Positions 41,994 through 53,507 of a DNA stretch of 64,000 bases are shown here, in pieces. A program made the position numbers and the translations under genes. Location: positions 11,055,576-11,119,575 of the forward strand of contig OX345637.1 in assembly GCA_947044365.1 (NCBI GenBank), given 5' to 3'. The DNA comes from Petrosia ficiformis. Taxonomy: Eukaryota; Porifera; Demospongiae; Haplosclerida; Petrosiidae. Below the pieces are notes generated by a model. That model was not told where the DNA came from, ran no database searches, and worked only from the letters and a program-made list of their open reading frames with translations. Position 1 is the stretch's first letter; every line of letters starts with the position of its first letter.

Positions 41994-44838
41994 TTAATTA
42001 ATAAACTTGTTCATCTTAATGAACAGACTAGGAGGTGCTGTAGTCATTGAGTCAGGACTGTTGACAGTCTCTGATGGTTGGGCATCTCCCTTATCTTCTA
42101 TAGTCACCCTGTCTTTCAGTTTTGCATCTTCTGAGCAGGTCCAGATAATGCTTGCAGTCTTAGCTGCTTTACACTTGTCCAGAGAATCATAGAGATCATC
42201 TTTAGTGACCTTGGAACTGAAGAACGAGGCAGATTCATCTTGAACTTTCTCATGGGAGATGGTAGAGGTGAATTTACAAGAGTTCAAATCTCTTAGATTT
42301 GGGAAAACATATGCGGCAACACGTGCAGAGTCAGTTGGACTAGGCACAGGTAAACAGCTCTCAGATCTTGTATTGGTATAAACTCTTGAAGGAGATTTAC
42401 CATCACGACGTACAGCTACACTCACAATTTTACCAGGTTTAAGTATACTGTTTGGAGCAGACACCTTGATGTAGGAAGTTTCCACTTTCCAAGGAGTCGG
42501 ATCAAATGCTGGGATTTGAGAGTCAGAGCAAGGAACACGAACTTGGTTGCCTAAGAAAGCATCAGGTTGTATGGTAGTAATATCATCACCATTATCACAA
42601 ATTATACGAGATAGTGTAGTTGCTTCAATCTGATTTCTTTGGTCTGTAGTGAAGGTATTTGGATTTTCATAGTAGAACCTGTCACCATCACGAAGATTCT
42701 TAAATGTCAGTGCACATAAGCAGGCAAATGTAGGACCAATTAGAGCATCTGGTAGATGATCCTCAGCCAGACCACCAATGAACAGGTCTAAAGAATCAAC
42801 ACTTCCATAAACTCTCATTATGTTATTAACTGTTGATGGATTAGAGAATTGAGCTTCCGGCAAAAATGGGAAACGCTGCTTACAATAGTTTTTCCAATTA
42901 TTATAAGGTAATATTCCATGTTCTCGAGCTCTTTGTAGATTGAGGGATGCTAAATCCATGCCAGACTGGTCACCAGTTGGAGGCTTGAAAAGCTCAGTTG
43001 TGATAACATAGTTAAGATACTCATCCAATTTCAGAGAATCACTCGTTATCATACCTCTTAGCAGTGGATCTGTACCTCCACTCTCTTTTAACTGAGGAGG
43101 ATTAAAAAACATCTCAACAAGATTCAGAGGTTCCATAACAGCCATATAATCTGGACCAAGGCGAGTAAAGCTTGGACGAATAAGACTATGTCCAAATCGA
43201 TAAGCTGCAGCATCGAAGTCGTTAGTTATCTGTGCATTGAGGCTTTCGTCATAAGACTCACACTTTCCAATCAACAGGTCAAAATAGGTTTGAGTGAAGA
43301 GTTTTGGAAGATAATCTTTGTAGACAATTTTCTGTATCATAGAGCCAACAATTTTTCGAGTTTCTTGATATAGGGTCTCATCGTCCCAATCTGGATTCAT
43401 GTTCTGAAGCAGAGGTGCTATACGATTGTGTTCTCTCAACCAGATTATGTGTATAATAGTGAGTGCAACCTGATCATTGCAACGAACATCACCACACAAG
43501 AAGCAAGGTTCGTTGAACAAGCATTGGACATAATCACACGAATCACCTTCACAATCGTCATCATAAGGCAGAATTTCTTTTGTTCCTAGGAAAAGAGGAG
43601 GACTGGATTTTAGTAGACCATTCTGAAATGTTCGCAGACGATTGGCAATTGTTCTGGTTGAGCCATACACAGGTGAACCGTCAATATACGAAGTAACGTC
43701 GTTCAGCTGCTGACGAGGTGGCATCTGGCCAGAATCATCATAGACACATTCAGATGCAGTTCTACGCAATGGCAAACAATGGGCATTTTGAAGTGTACCA
43801 TATCCAAAATATGTGTCATCACCAGAAACACGAATTGGGTTACAAACATCAGTAAAGTCACACCCTGTACAGGCTGGTGCTGCATCCTCGCTGATGTCAG
43901 GGCCTATGTTAAGATCATGATCTAAAAACTGTGCAAATTGCATTAGCATATGAGTATAAGGATAATTGCTGGGCTCCTTGTCAAGTATAATTTGCCAACT
44001 TGTGTATCGAGAGCTTGGAAGAGGCGGCTGAAAATTTACACACGTTGGAGATTCTGGGGTTATCTGATCACAACCATCTTCACTTTTGCAGTATTCAGTC
44101 TCACTAGATGTGCAGTTTACGATAGCTTGTGAGTAGCCTCGAGGTACACTAACTCCATCTTCATAATCAGGAGGAAGAATGCGCCGAAAAGGAGTAGTAG
44201 TAGCACCATATGTTGGGTTTTTCAAGTTGTTACAGACTCCATCACTTGTACGATAATTGTAAAGATTCAACTCTTTGGAGCAATCACGTGGTGGGGTAGC
44301 ATCAAGACATCCTGTCATATCATATAGGTGTTCAAGTTCATCACTGGTAAGAATATTTCCCGGACGACGATATAAATAATCCACTTGCACATCTGCATCA
44401 GGTTTTTTATGCCCCTGTAGCTCAAGGAGTTTCCTCTCTGCTATATAAACCATGTCTTCAAATTGTAGACGAGCTTTTGCTTTCAGAATAGCTCTAGGTG
44501 AAGGATGCCGAAATTTCTTTGCAAGGTCAAAAGCATTAGGAAGTCTTCCAGCTTTTTCAGCAACTTGTTCTGCTGCTATAGCTTCTTTTGCTTGAATATT
44601 TTCCAGAGCCTCAGCTATAGCATCTTTAATAATAGCTTTGCGTTCTAATAGAATTAAAGTGGAACAGACAGTTATTAAAAATTACAAAGAAATAAGAATA
44701 CTATAAGTTGTGAAACATAGCTACTAGCTACATATACAATGCAATCATATATACTTAGATACCTTTAGGTGTTGCAAAATCTGATGCAAGAATTGCAGTA
44801 GTTACCAGAAAAAGCAGAAAACATGTTATACCCTGCAT
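41994..44838 (-). CDS. Secreted animal-type heme peroxidase A (908 aa)
   Basis: Two exons: 44838-44763 and 44644-41994. Exon 1 encodes a signal peptide (MQGITCFLLFLVTTAILAS) and splices after ATPK. The An_peroxidase domain shows distal D267-H268 (QFLDHDLN), the conserved SYIDGSPVYGS loop, distal R413 in GDVRCND, REHNR, and proximal H511 (RFGHS). The residue three after the distal Arg, which is the heme-linking Glu in myeloperoxidase-type enzymes (RxxE), is Asp416 here. Such enzymes use peroxide to oxidise halides or phenols; the substrate here is unknown. A Cys-containing C-terminal extension follows the domain with no transmembrane segment. The stop codon overlaps an ATTAAA hexamer. Near-identical to gene B, its tandem neighbour. 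Confidence 0.93.
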
Positions 44839-45092
44839 GTTGCAAGTGTAAAAGAAACTAGCCAGTAGCTGCTCTCTGGACTATATTTTGCAATAAACAG
44901 TTTATATATCTTCTGAGAGCAGGAAACTGAGGTCATGGTTTTGTCATGTAATCAAATTAACCTGCACATGTGTTATGTCAGATATAAATATAACATTATT
45001 TCATGACTGAAGTAACACCATCAGATAAAATATGTTCCCATGCTTTAATGATTCAAGTCTACATATCATGACTAACAATACATGGTCTTTAA
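44839..45092 (-). promoter_or_regulatory. Promoter of peroxidase A
   Basis: Minus-strand block with CTCAGTTTCCTG, a TATA box GATATATAAAC (about 44,900-44,910) and AATATAGTCCAGAGAG before the ATG. The same order occurs upstream of gene C (TATA at 56591-56600) and gene B. The shared block suggests common regulation; the TATA assignment is by sequence only. Confidence 0.55.
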
Positions 45093-45693
45093 GGTTGTAG
45101 TCTTTTCCGTGGGCGGATGCTACTCCAATCAGTTTCTATTCTTGCAAGCTTCTTGCTGCATACAATCTGGATCTATTCTGTATTTTTTGGAAGCCACACC
45201 CACCCGGGGGTATAATTATTGGGCCTAAATGTTTTGACTGATAGTTTATTTTCAGAAACAAACTTCGGGTGGTGGAGGGGGCGGTAGGCGGGAAACCCTG
45301 GCAGGGTAACTGTAGTTGCTCTCTGAGAAAGATCGGAGTTTGATAGTGCCTAGAAAGGTAGATTTTATGGTTTCAGTGAAAAGCTACAGAATTCAGCTTT
45401 CTTCAGCCACTTGTAACTATAAAAGTAAAATGAATTTCCAGAAAACGGCTCTATTTGTTTTCTCTAAATGCATTGTACTTGGTGCACGCCATGATTGGTG
45501 GGCGTGGCTTTCTCCGTTTTGTACTTATTAAGATGGCAAAAATGGACATTTATATATGTTTTATCAATTCCAGGACCCTATAAAGGTGATTAGAAGATAT
45601 GAAGGTTGCCATTACACCAGGTTAGAGTCATATTATATAATATTCTATTTTGAAACTGATTGGAGTCGCATCCGCCCACTCCCTAGTACCACC
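45093..45693 (+). mobile_element. TTAA-flanked non-autonomous element, copy 1
   Basis: TTAA lies at both ends (45089-45092 and 45694-45697). The termini are inverted: GGGCGGATGCTACTCCAATC at left and the reverse complement GGGCGGATGCGACTCCAATC at right. The TTAA target site suggests a piggyBac-type origin. No transposase; the frame at 45,316-45,531 is not convincing. Confidence 0.8.
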
Positions 45694-45814
45694 TTAAACC
45701 CACCTACAGAATTTACTACATGTATAATTATACTGGTACTATATTTACCATTTTTGATAAGGTGTTATGAGTTAAATAAACTATAATTTTGTACACAGTA
45801 TTTGTGCCATTATA

Positions 45815-46200
45815 AAACAAGATATATAGAGAAAAATTATCCTTTGTGGTGTCCAGCATTCTAATCATGGCTGACTTTATCATGCCTGAAACACAACAGC
45901 TCATTAATTAATTATTATAGTTATTATTTTGATTATCTACTCTCCAAGGACCTTGTAAAACCTTAGGAATATATTTCAGGCAAAATAGCTAGCTATTAAT
46001 TCCAGTTTCTACGAAGCTACAAGCAGCTTTCTTTCTGCTGGTCTGTAGAGCTCGAGCGACGAGCGTTCTTTTTTCAATATTTGTTACTCTGTTACCTCCA
46101 AGTTCCCCAGGACCCTGTTCTGGAGATAAATAATTATGGAGTTATAAATAAGAGATAAGATCCATCATCGGAAAAAGAGCTAAGATAATTGATTATTTCT
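45815..46200. repeat. Family-1 element fragment and peroxidase B 3' flank
   Basis: 45,815-46,078 is a partial copy of the family-1 element (TTTCTGCTGGTCTGTAGAGC near its end). 46,078-46,200 is the 3' flank of peroxidase B that is duplicated at about 37,490-37,630. Confidence 0.65.
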
Positions 46201-46271
46201 ACAGCAATCAGCAAAACAGCAAAATTGTACAAACTAAACAAACTAAAGAAAAAAGCCTAAAACATGATGTT

Positions 46272-49127
46272 TTAATTAATAAACTTGTTCATCCTGATGT
46301 GAAGACTAGGAGGAGCTGTAGTCATTGAGTCAGGACTGTTGAGAGTTTCTGATGGTTGGGCATCTCCCTTGTCTTCTATAGTCACCCTGTCTTTCAGTTT
46401 TGCATCTTCTGAGCAGGTCCAGATAATGCTTGCAGTCTTAGCTGCTTTACACTTGTCCAGCGAATCATAGAGATCATCTTTAGTGACCTTGGAACTGAAG
46501 AATGAGGCAGATTCATCTTGAACTTTCTCATGGGAGATCGTAGAGGTGAATGTACAAGAGTTCAAATCTCTTAGATTTGGGAACACATATGCGGCAACAC
46601 GTGCAGAGTCAGTTGCACTAGGCACAGGTAAACAGCTCTCAGACCTTATATTGGTATAAACTCTTGAAGAAGATTCACCATCACGACGTACAGCTACACT
46701 CACCATTTTACCAGGTTTAAGTATACTTTTTGGAGCAGACACCTTGATGTAGGAAGTTTCCACTTTCCAAGGACTTAAATCAAATGCTGGGATTTGAGAG
46801 CAAGGAACACGAACTTGGTTGCCTAAGAAAGCATCAGGTTGTATTGTATTAATATTGTCACCATTATCACAAATTACACGGGATAGTGTAGTTGCTTCAA
46901 TCTGATTTCTTTGGTCTGTAGTGAAGGTATTTGGGCTTTCATAGTAGAACCTGTCGCCATCACGAAGATTCTTAAATGTCAGTGCACATAAGCAGGCAAA
47001 TGTAGGACCAATTAGAGCATCTGGTAGATGATCCTCAGCCAGACCACCAATGAACAGGTCTAAAGAATCAACACTTCCATAAACTCTCATTATGTTATTA
47101 ACTGTTGATGGATTAGAGAATTGAGCTTTTGGCAAAAATGGGAAACGCTGCTTACAATAGTTTTTCCAATTATTATAAGGTAATATTCCATGTTCTCGAG
47201 CTCTTTGTAGATTGAGGGATGCTAAATCCATGCCAGACTGGTCACCAGTTGGAGGCTTGAAAAGCTCAGTTGTGATAACATAGTTAAGATACTCATCCAA
47301 TTTCAGAGAATCACTCGTTATCATACCTCTTAGCAGTGGATCTGTACCTCCACTTTCTTTCAACTGAGGAGGATTAAAAAACATCTCAACAAGATTCAGA
47401 GGTTCCATAACAGGCATATAATCTGGACCAAGGCGAGTAAAGCTTGGACGAATAAGACTATGTCCAAATCGATAAGCTGCGGTATCGAAGTCGTTAGTTA
47501 TCTGTGCATTGAGGCTTTCGTCATAAGACTCATACTTTCCAATCAACAGGTCAAAATAGGTTTGAGTGAAGAGTTTTGGAAGATAATCTTTGTAGACAAT
47601 TTTCTGTATCATAGAGCCAACAATTTTTCGAGTTTCTTGATATAGGGTCTCATCGTCCCAATCAGGATTCATGTTCTGAAGCTGAGGTGCTATACGATTA
47701 TGCTCTCTCAACCAGATTATGTGTATAATAGTGAGTGCAACCTGTTCATTGCAACGTCTATCACCACACAAGAAATCACATTCATCTCCTTCACAATTGT
47801 CATCATAAGGCAGGATTTCTTTTGTTCCTGGTAAAAGAGGAGGACTGGATTTTAGTAGACCATTCTGAAATGTTCGCAGACGATTGGCAATTGTTCTGGT
47901 TGAGCCATACACAGGTGAACCATCAATATACGAAGTAATGTCATTCAGCTGCTGACGAGGTAGCATCTGGCCAGAATCATCATAGACACATTCAGATGCA
48001 GTTCTACGCAATGGCAAACAGTCAGCATTTTGAAGTGTACCATATCCAAAATATGCGTCGTCACCAGAAACACGAATTGGGTTACAAACATCAGTAAAGT
48101 CACACCCTGTACAGGCTGGTGCTGCATCCTCGCTGATGTCAGGGCCTAGGTTAAGATCATGATCTAAAAACTGTGCAAATTGCATTAGCATATGAGTATA
48201 AGGATAATTGCTGGGCTCCTCGTCAAGTATAATTTGCCAACTTGTGTATCGAGAGCTTGGAAGAGGCGGCTGAAAATTTACACACGTTGGAGATTCTGTG
48301 GTTGTCTGATCACAACCATCTTCACTTGTGCAGTATTCAGTCTCACTAGATGTGCAGTTTACGATAGCTTGTGAGTAGCCTCGAGGTACACTAACTCCGT
48401 CTTCATAATCAGGAGGAAGAATGCGTCGAAAAGGAGTAGTAGCAGCCCCGTATGTTGGGTTTTTCAAGTTGTTACAGACTCCATCACTTGTACGATAATT
48501 GTAAAGATTCAACTCTTTGGAGCAATCACGTGGTGGGGTAGCATCAAGACATCCTGTCATATCATAAAGGTGTTCAAGTTCATCACTGGTAAGAATATTT
48601 CCCGTACGACGATATAAATAATCCACTTGCACATCTGCATCAGGTTTTTTATGCCCCTGTAGCTCAAGGAGTTTCCTCTCTGCTATACGAACCATGTCCT
48701 CAAATTGTAGACGAGCTTTTGCTTTCAGAATAGCTCTAGGTGAAGGACGCCGAAATTTCTTTGCAAGGTCAAAAGCAGTGGGAAGTCTTCTGTCTTTTTC
48801 AGCAACTTGTTCTGCTGCTATAGCTACTTTTGCTTGAGTATTTTCCTGAGCCTCAGCTATAGCATCTTTAATAATATCTTTGCGTTCTAATAGAATTAGA
48901 GTGGAACAGACAGTTATTAAAAATTACAAAGAAATAAGAATAGTATAAGTACCTAAACATAGCTACTACCGTATACATTTTATCATAGACACATTAGCTT
49001 GCTTGCACAAACACATTGACATATACAATGCAATCATATATACTTAGATACCTTTAGGTGTTGCAAAATCTGATGCAAGAATTGCAGTAGTTACCAGAAG
49101 AAGCAGAAAACATGTTATACCCTGCAT
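46272..49127 (-). CDS. Secreted animal-type heme peroxidase B (896 aa)
   Basis: Two exons: 49127-49052 and 48886-46272, exactly matching the layout of gene A. The signal peptide differs from A by one residue. Distal D267-H268 is kept, and the distal Arg motif reads GDRRCNEQ (R403, E406), so gene B retains the Glu that can form an ester bond with heme. Compared with A it lacks about 12 residues just before this motif (the YVQCLFNEPC segment), which removes two cysteines, and a few residues in CSDSQIP. The coding sequence is otherwise almost identical to A, indicating recent duplication or gene conversion. The TATA element is weaker (ACATATAAAC). Stop codon overlaps ATTAAA. Confidence 0.93.
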
Positions 49128-51250
49128 GTTGCAAGTGTAAAAGAAACTAGCTAGTAGCTGCTCTCTGGACTATATTTTGCAATAAACAGTTTATATGTTT
49201 TCTGAGAGCAGGAAACTCAGGTCGTGGTTTTGTCATGTAATCAAATTAACCTGCACATGTGTTATGTCAGATATAACATTATTTCATGACTGAAGTAACA
49301 CCATCAGATAAAATATGTTCTCATGCTTTAATGATTCAGATCATGACTAATAATGTATGGTCTTGATAAACAAATATTTAATAAGAAGTATAGGCCAATT
49401 ATTAGGCCTATATGATTATCATCCATCAATCCACAATGCTATGCAATATAGATAAATAGATAGATAGATAAACAAACAGATAGACAGAAACAACTATTGT
49501 ACTTGCCTGGCCTAATGTATGTTAATGTTTGATATTGTGCATGCATACACTTCTATATAAAAACAAGTGTGTCAATTTAGTTTATATCTGTGTATATAAA
49601 AACTATGATCCATATTTAATTTCCTTTTGAGCACATTTTTTCAGTGAGTGTCACTTATGAGTTGCCTTAATACATGTGTTAACTTGCTGAATGGTGCTAT
49701 AACTGTGTGCTCATCAGATAAAAACAGAAAGGCAGCTCAGGTATATATATATATATATATATGTAAGGACATGGTCTTAAAACCTTTAATAGCAATGCTC
49801 TGTTGAATGTATTCCAGCATATACACACAGGTGTCAATACTGATCTTTGTACTAGCTGCTTTAATACTAAATTTGCCAACTTCATTTTAGTTGCTTATAA
49901 TTATATAGTTATTATTAGAGTAGACCTGATAATTAAATTTTAGTCATAATTATATGTAACTAAACACAACACTACATTGAAGCCGATCGCATTGGCAGAC
50001 CTGGCAGACCTATGCATTGAACTACACAATAGAGCATTATTATCAAAACATACAGCAAACAGGATTGTATGTATTTCTAACATAATTATTGGAGACATAC
50101 TGGCACCAAAAACATTATCACTGTGTGTGGAACATTACCAATACCACAATGGTTACAGACAATAGACATATGAAAAAATTATTAATTATTTCAGCCTATT
50201 GGGTTTGTTATAAAAGTCACATGTATTCTGTTTACCTTATTTGCTAAGTATGTGATGACAGCATCTCGTGTTTCTGTAGAAGTGCAATTTGGGTTGTCAC
50301 CTCATATATATAAGGATAGTATTGCAGCAATATTTATTCATTAATTATACAGAATAATTTCATGCCTGTGTGAGAACAAATACTAACCCTAACAGTGCCT
50401 ATACACCTAACATACTTCTTATACCATATAAATAGGACTCTATAAATATAACATTATTTCATGAGTTCTTATGAAGTAACAACTGTATAATTTGTCTTTC
50501 CTTCATTATATATGTTCATAACTAGTATAACACTGTCAGATAAAAACAGAAAGGCAGTTCAGGTATATAATTATATGTATAAGGACTTGGTCTCAAAACC
50601 TTTGCAATGCTCTGTTCCAGCGTATACACACAGGTGTCAATACTGAGCTTTGTACTGCTCTGATTATAGGAGATGAATTTTTAATATTAAATGCTGCTAA
50701 AACAATAACGTGCTATTATAAAACAGGCTTACACAATAAAATTTCGTTAAAGATATAGAGAAAAAAGTATTGCTATGACTGCTTTGTGGTGTCCAGCATT
50801 CAGTAATCATGGCTGACTTTATCATGCCTGAAACACAACAGCCTACTATAGTTATTATTTGATTATCTACTTTCCTTACCTTTTAAAGGACCTTGTAAAA
50901 CTTTAGGTATATATTTCACATGGAATAGCTAAACTATTAGTTCCAGTTTCTACATAAGCTAGTAAAGCTAAAAGTGCTTTCTTTCTGCTGCTACTTATTA
51001 GTGCTTCTTCAAAATTGTAATCATTACTAATCAGTACTTCTTTTATGTGTTGCATGTGTAGTTAATGATTGTCAGCTGCTTTTATAAGCTTAATGTAGCT
51101 CAAGCCTTGCACATGTGACTAACTTAAAGTTTACAGCAGTTCTATATATACTTCTCTTCGTTGTTTATGAGTTGCATTGTATAATGGGTTGCATTGTATA
51201 TTATAGTTGTGTACTTGTTATATAAAATATACTATTTTTATTATTAATTT
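49128..51250. other. Intergenic; duplicated flanks, no gene
   Basis: 49,713-49,857 and 50,537-50,664 are direct repeats (CAGATAAAAACAGAAAGGCAG). 50,437-50,475 resembles the peroxidase upstream flank (ATAACATTATTTCATGA), a relic of another copy. 50,745-50,990 is a family-1 element fragment. No coding exon is supported. Confidence 0.55.
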
Positions 51251-51364
51251 ATATGGACACTGGATGAGCGGGGAGAGGCGTTGGCTCAGTAGCCATCAAA
51301 GATCTTTAACCCACCATTTCCGGTTCTCAAGACTGGGCATTCAGTATTCCATTTTTACTTCGAT

Positions 51365-51535
51365 TTTCTAAGCTATTGTGCCTGCTTATTTCTAAGCCAT
51401 TGTGGCTGCCCATTTTCTAAGCCATTGTGCCATGGTCGCTGATTGTTATTTTTCTTAGCCATTGTGGCTGCTTTAATATTTTTCTAAGTGTGGCTGTGTT
51501 TTCAGTATGAATTTTATAAGCCATTGTGGCTGCAT
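51365..51535. repeat. Short imperfect tandem repeat
   Basis: About five spaced copies of TTCTAAGCCATTGTGGCTGC with variation. A tRNA-like stretch (GGCTCAGTAGCC, then GGTTCTCAAGACT) lies just before, at 51,282-51,345, possibly a SINE head. Confidence 0.65.
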
Positions 51536-51651
51536 TTTTGTTTGTTGTGTTTGTTTGTTGGTTGTTTCTACTTTTGTTGCTGACATGCTAGGCACATGAA
51601 TTTTCATGTATAGTGTATGTATCCAATTAAGGCCTGCATATAAGTCAAATA

Positions 51652-51738
51652 AACAGTGGCGATCTAGAAATTTAATTAAATTTGAAAGAGGGTTTCCACG
51701 GAAACCAAAAAAAAAAATCTCTAGATCTGCCACTGCTA
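51652..51738. mobile_element. Tiny hAT-like MITE
   Basis: Left end CAGTGGCGATCTAGAAATT and reverse complement of the right end CAGTGGCAGATCTAGAGATT form about 20-bp TIRs around a body under 50 bp. CAGTGGC ends are typical of hAT elements; the flanking 8 bp are only partly alike (CAAATAAA and CTAAAGAA). Confidence 0.65.
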
Positions 51739-52011
51739 AAGAAATCATCATGACTGCATAACAAATCAATAATTATTAGTTAGCTCTGACCATTGGCGTA
51801 TGTAGTTACGTGGAATCTATTTTAGATTGATTGGGGCTGAGCATCGATGCCAAACGTGCTAGGCCTTTTAGTTTGTAATTTGACAAATTCCTGCCAGAAA
51901 GGAAGATTGTCTTGGATGTACCACACCCCAAATTACTGTAGATCGAATACGGCGGCATGTCGGCAATTTATTGTCCAAAACGCCCACGCTTTGTTGGGCT
52001 GTGCTGTGGTT

Positions 52012-52158
52012 TATGGAACGCCAAATGCGACAAAAATAAGACAAAATACGCGAAGTAGCGTAAATGTTCTTGTGAACGTTTTCAGAGAAACGTTCACAAA
52101 AACGTTCACAAAAACTTCGCGTATTTTTTCTTATTTCTGTCGCATTTGGCGTTCCATA
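52012..52158. mobile_element. 147-bp fold-back element with 6-bp flanking duplication
   Basis: TATGGAACGCCAAATGCGAC at the left is matched by its reverse complement at the right, extending to about 46 bp with a few mismatches; the centre (GAACGTTT/AAACGTTC) also pairs. GTGGTT flanks both sides (52006-52011, 52159-52164). The whole element should fold as one long hairpin. Confidence 0.8.
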
Positions 52159-52889
52159 GTGGTTCAAGTGTTTGATGTTTCTTTGAAGTTAGCTTGGGGT
52201 ACTTAAAAATAATGAAAGGAGAATAGAATGGCATGTTGATGTATGTGTGATGTATAAACTTGGTTTCTAGTTCTAGTTCTAGTGTCTCTCAGAGATGTTG
52301 GGAGAATAAATGAAAAACAGCGTTCACTTGCAGAGTTTAGTGGATGCTGTGCTTGCAGTAATTGGTAAGGAAAATTGAGGTGACTTTAGATTATTTTAGA
52401 AGGTCCAGAAAGTTGCAAAGAACCTGCGTTCAGTTGCATCTGTGATGCTGAGCCACACCTCACACTAAGATTATAATTATATATGCATCAAGGTGGGTGT
52501 GGTTATAATAATTAGCATCGATAATAAGGCGCGTATCTAATTAATTATTCATGAGTGTGGTCATTTCCGACCTTATACGTCAGTGATTGATTGACTTACG
52601 TTTATTATTAACTTATATCCTTCATGAAATAGCTGCTTTGATCTAAGAATAATCTGGTTCACAATCAGGTAAACAAACTATAGATCTGTATGCTGTAATA
52701 GCACTTATATTCTTATAATTGTATTAATCATTTTATCAGTATAATTATAGAAAATATTGGGGGACTACGTATTGCCTTAGCACCCTGTTCTGCTACCTAA
52801 TGAATGATTTATAATATGCAGTATGATATTTCACACAAAATGCTAGATAATATACACAATGTTTACTGTTTCAAAAACTGATCTGTTAA

Positions 52890-53503
52890 GGTGGTACTAG
52901 GGAGTGGGCGGATGCGACTCCAATCAGTTTCAAAATAGAATATTATATAATATGACTCTAACCTGGTGTAATAGCAACCTTCAAATCTTCCGATCAGCTT
53001 TATATTGTCCTGTAATTGAAGAAATATTGTTAAAATCGCCATTTTTCCAATTAACATAAGTACAAAACCACAAAAGCCACGCCCATTATACATGGCGTGC
53101 ACCAAGTACAATGTATTTTCAGAAAAGTTACGAAGCCGTTTTCTGCAAATTCATTTTACTTTTAAAGTTACAAGAGGCTGAAGAAAGCTGAATTCTGTAG
53201 CTTTTCACTGAAACCATAAAATTTACCTTTCTAGACACTATCAAACTCCGATCTTTCTCAGAGAGCAACTACAGTTACCCCGACATTGTTTCCCACCTAC
53301 CGCCCCCTCCACAACCCGTGGGCCGTGTTTAGCTTTGTTTCTGTAAATAAACTATCAGTGAAAACATTTAGGCCCAATAATTATACCCCCGGGTGGTTGT
53401 GGCTTCCAAAAAATACAGAATGGAACTAGATTGTATGCAGCAAGAAGCTTGCAAGACTAGAAACTGATTGGAGTAGCATCCGCCCACAAAAAAGACTACA
53501 ACC
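52890..53503 (-). mobile_element. TTAA-flanked non-autonomous element, copy 2 (inverted)
   Basis: Same family as 45093-45693 but in the opposite orientation, with TTAA at 52886-52889 and 53504-53507. Internal sequence matches throughout (for example the ATTCAGCTTTCTTCAGCC region), so both copies come from one parent element. Confidence 0.8.
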
Positions 53504-53507
53504 TTAA

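Noticed and set aside
51847..52206. 119-codon frame on the plus strand and its minus-strand partner
   Set aside because: Both run through the fold-back element at 52,012-52,158, which is open in both directions because it is self-complementary.
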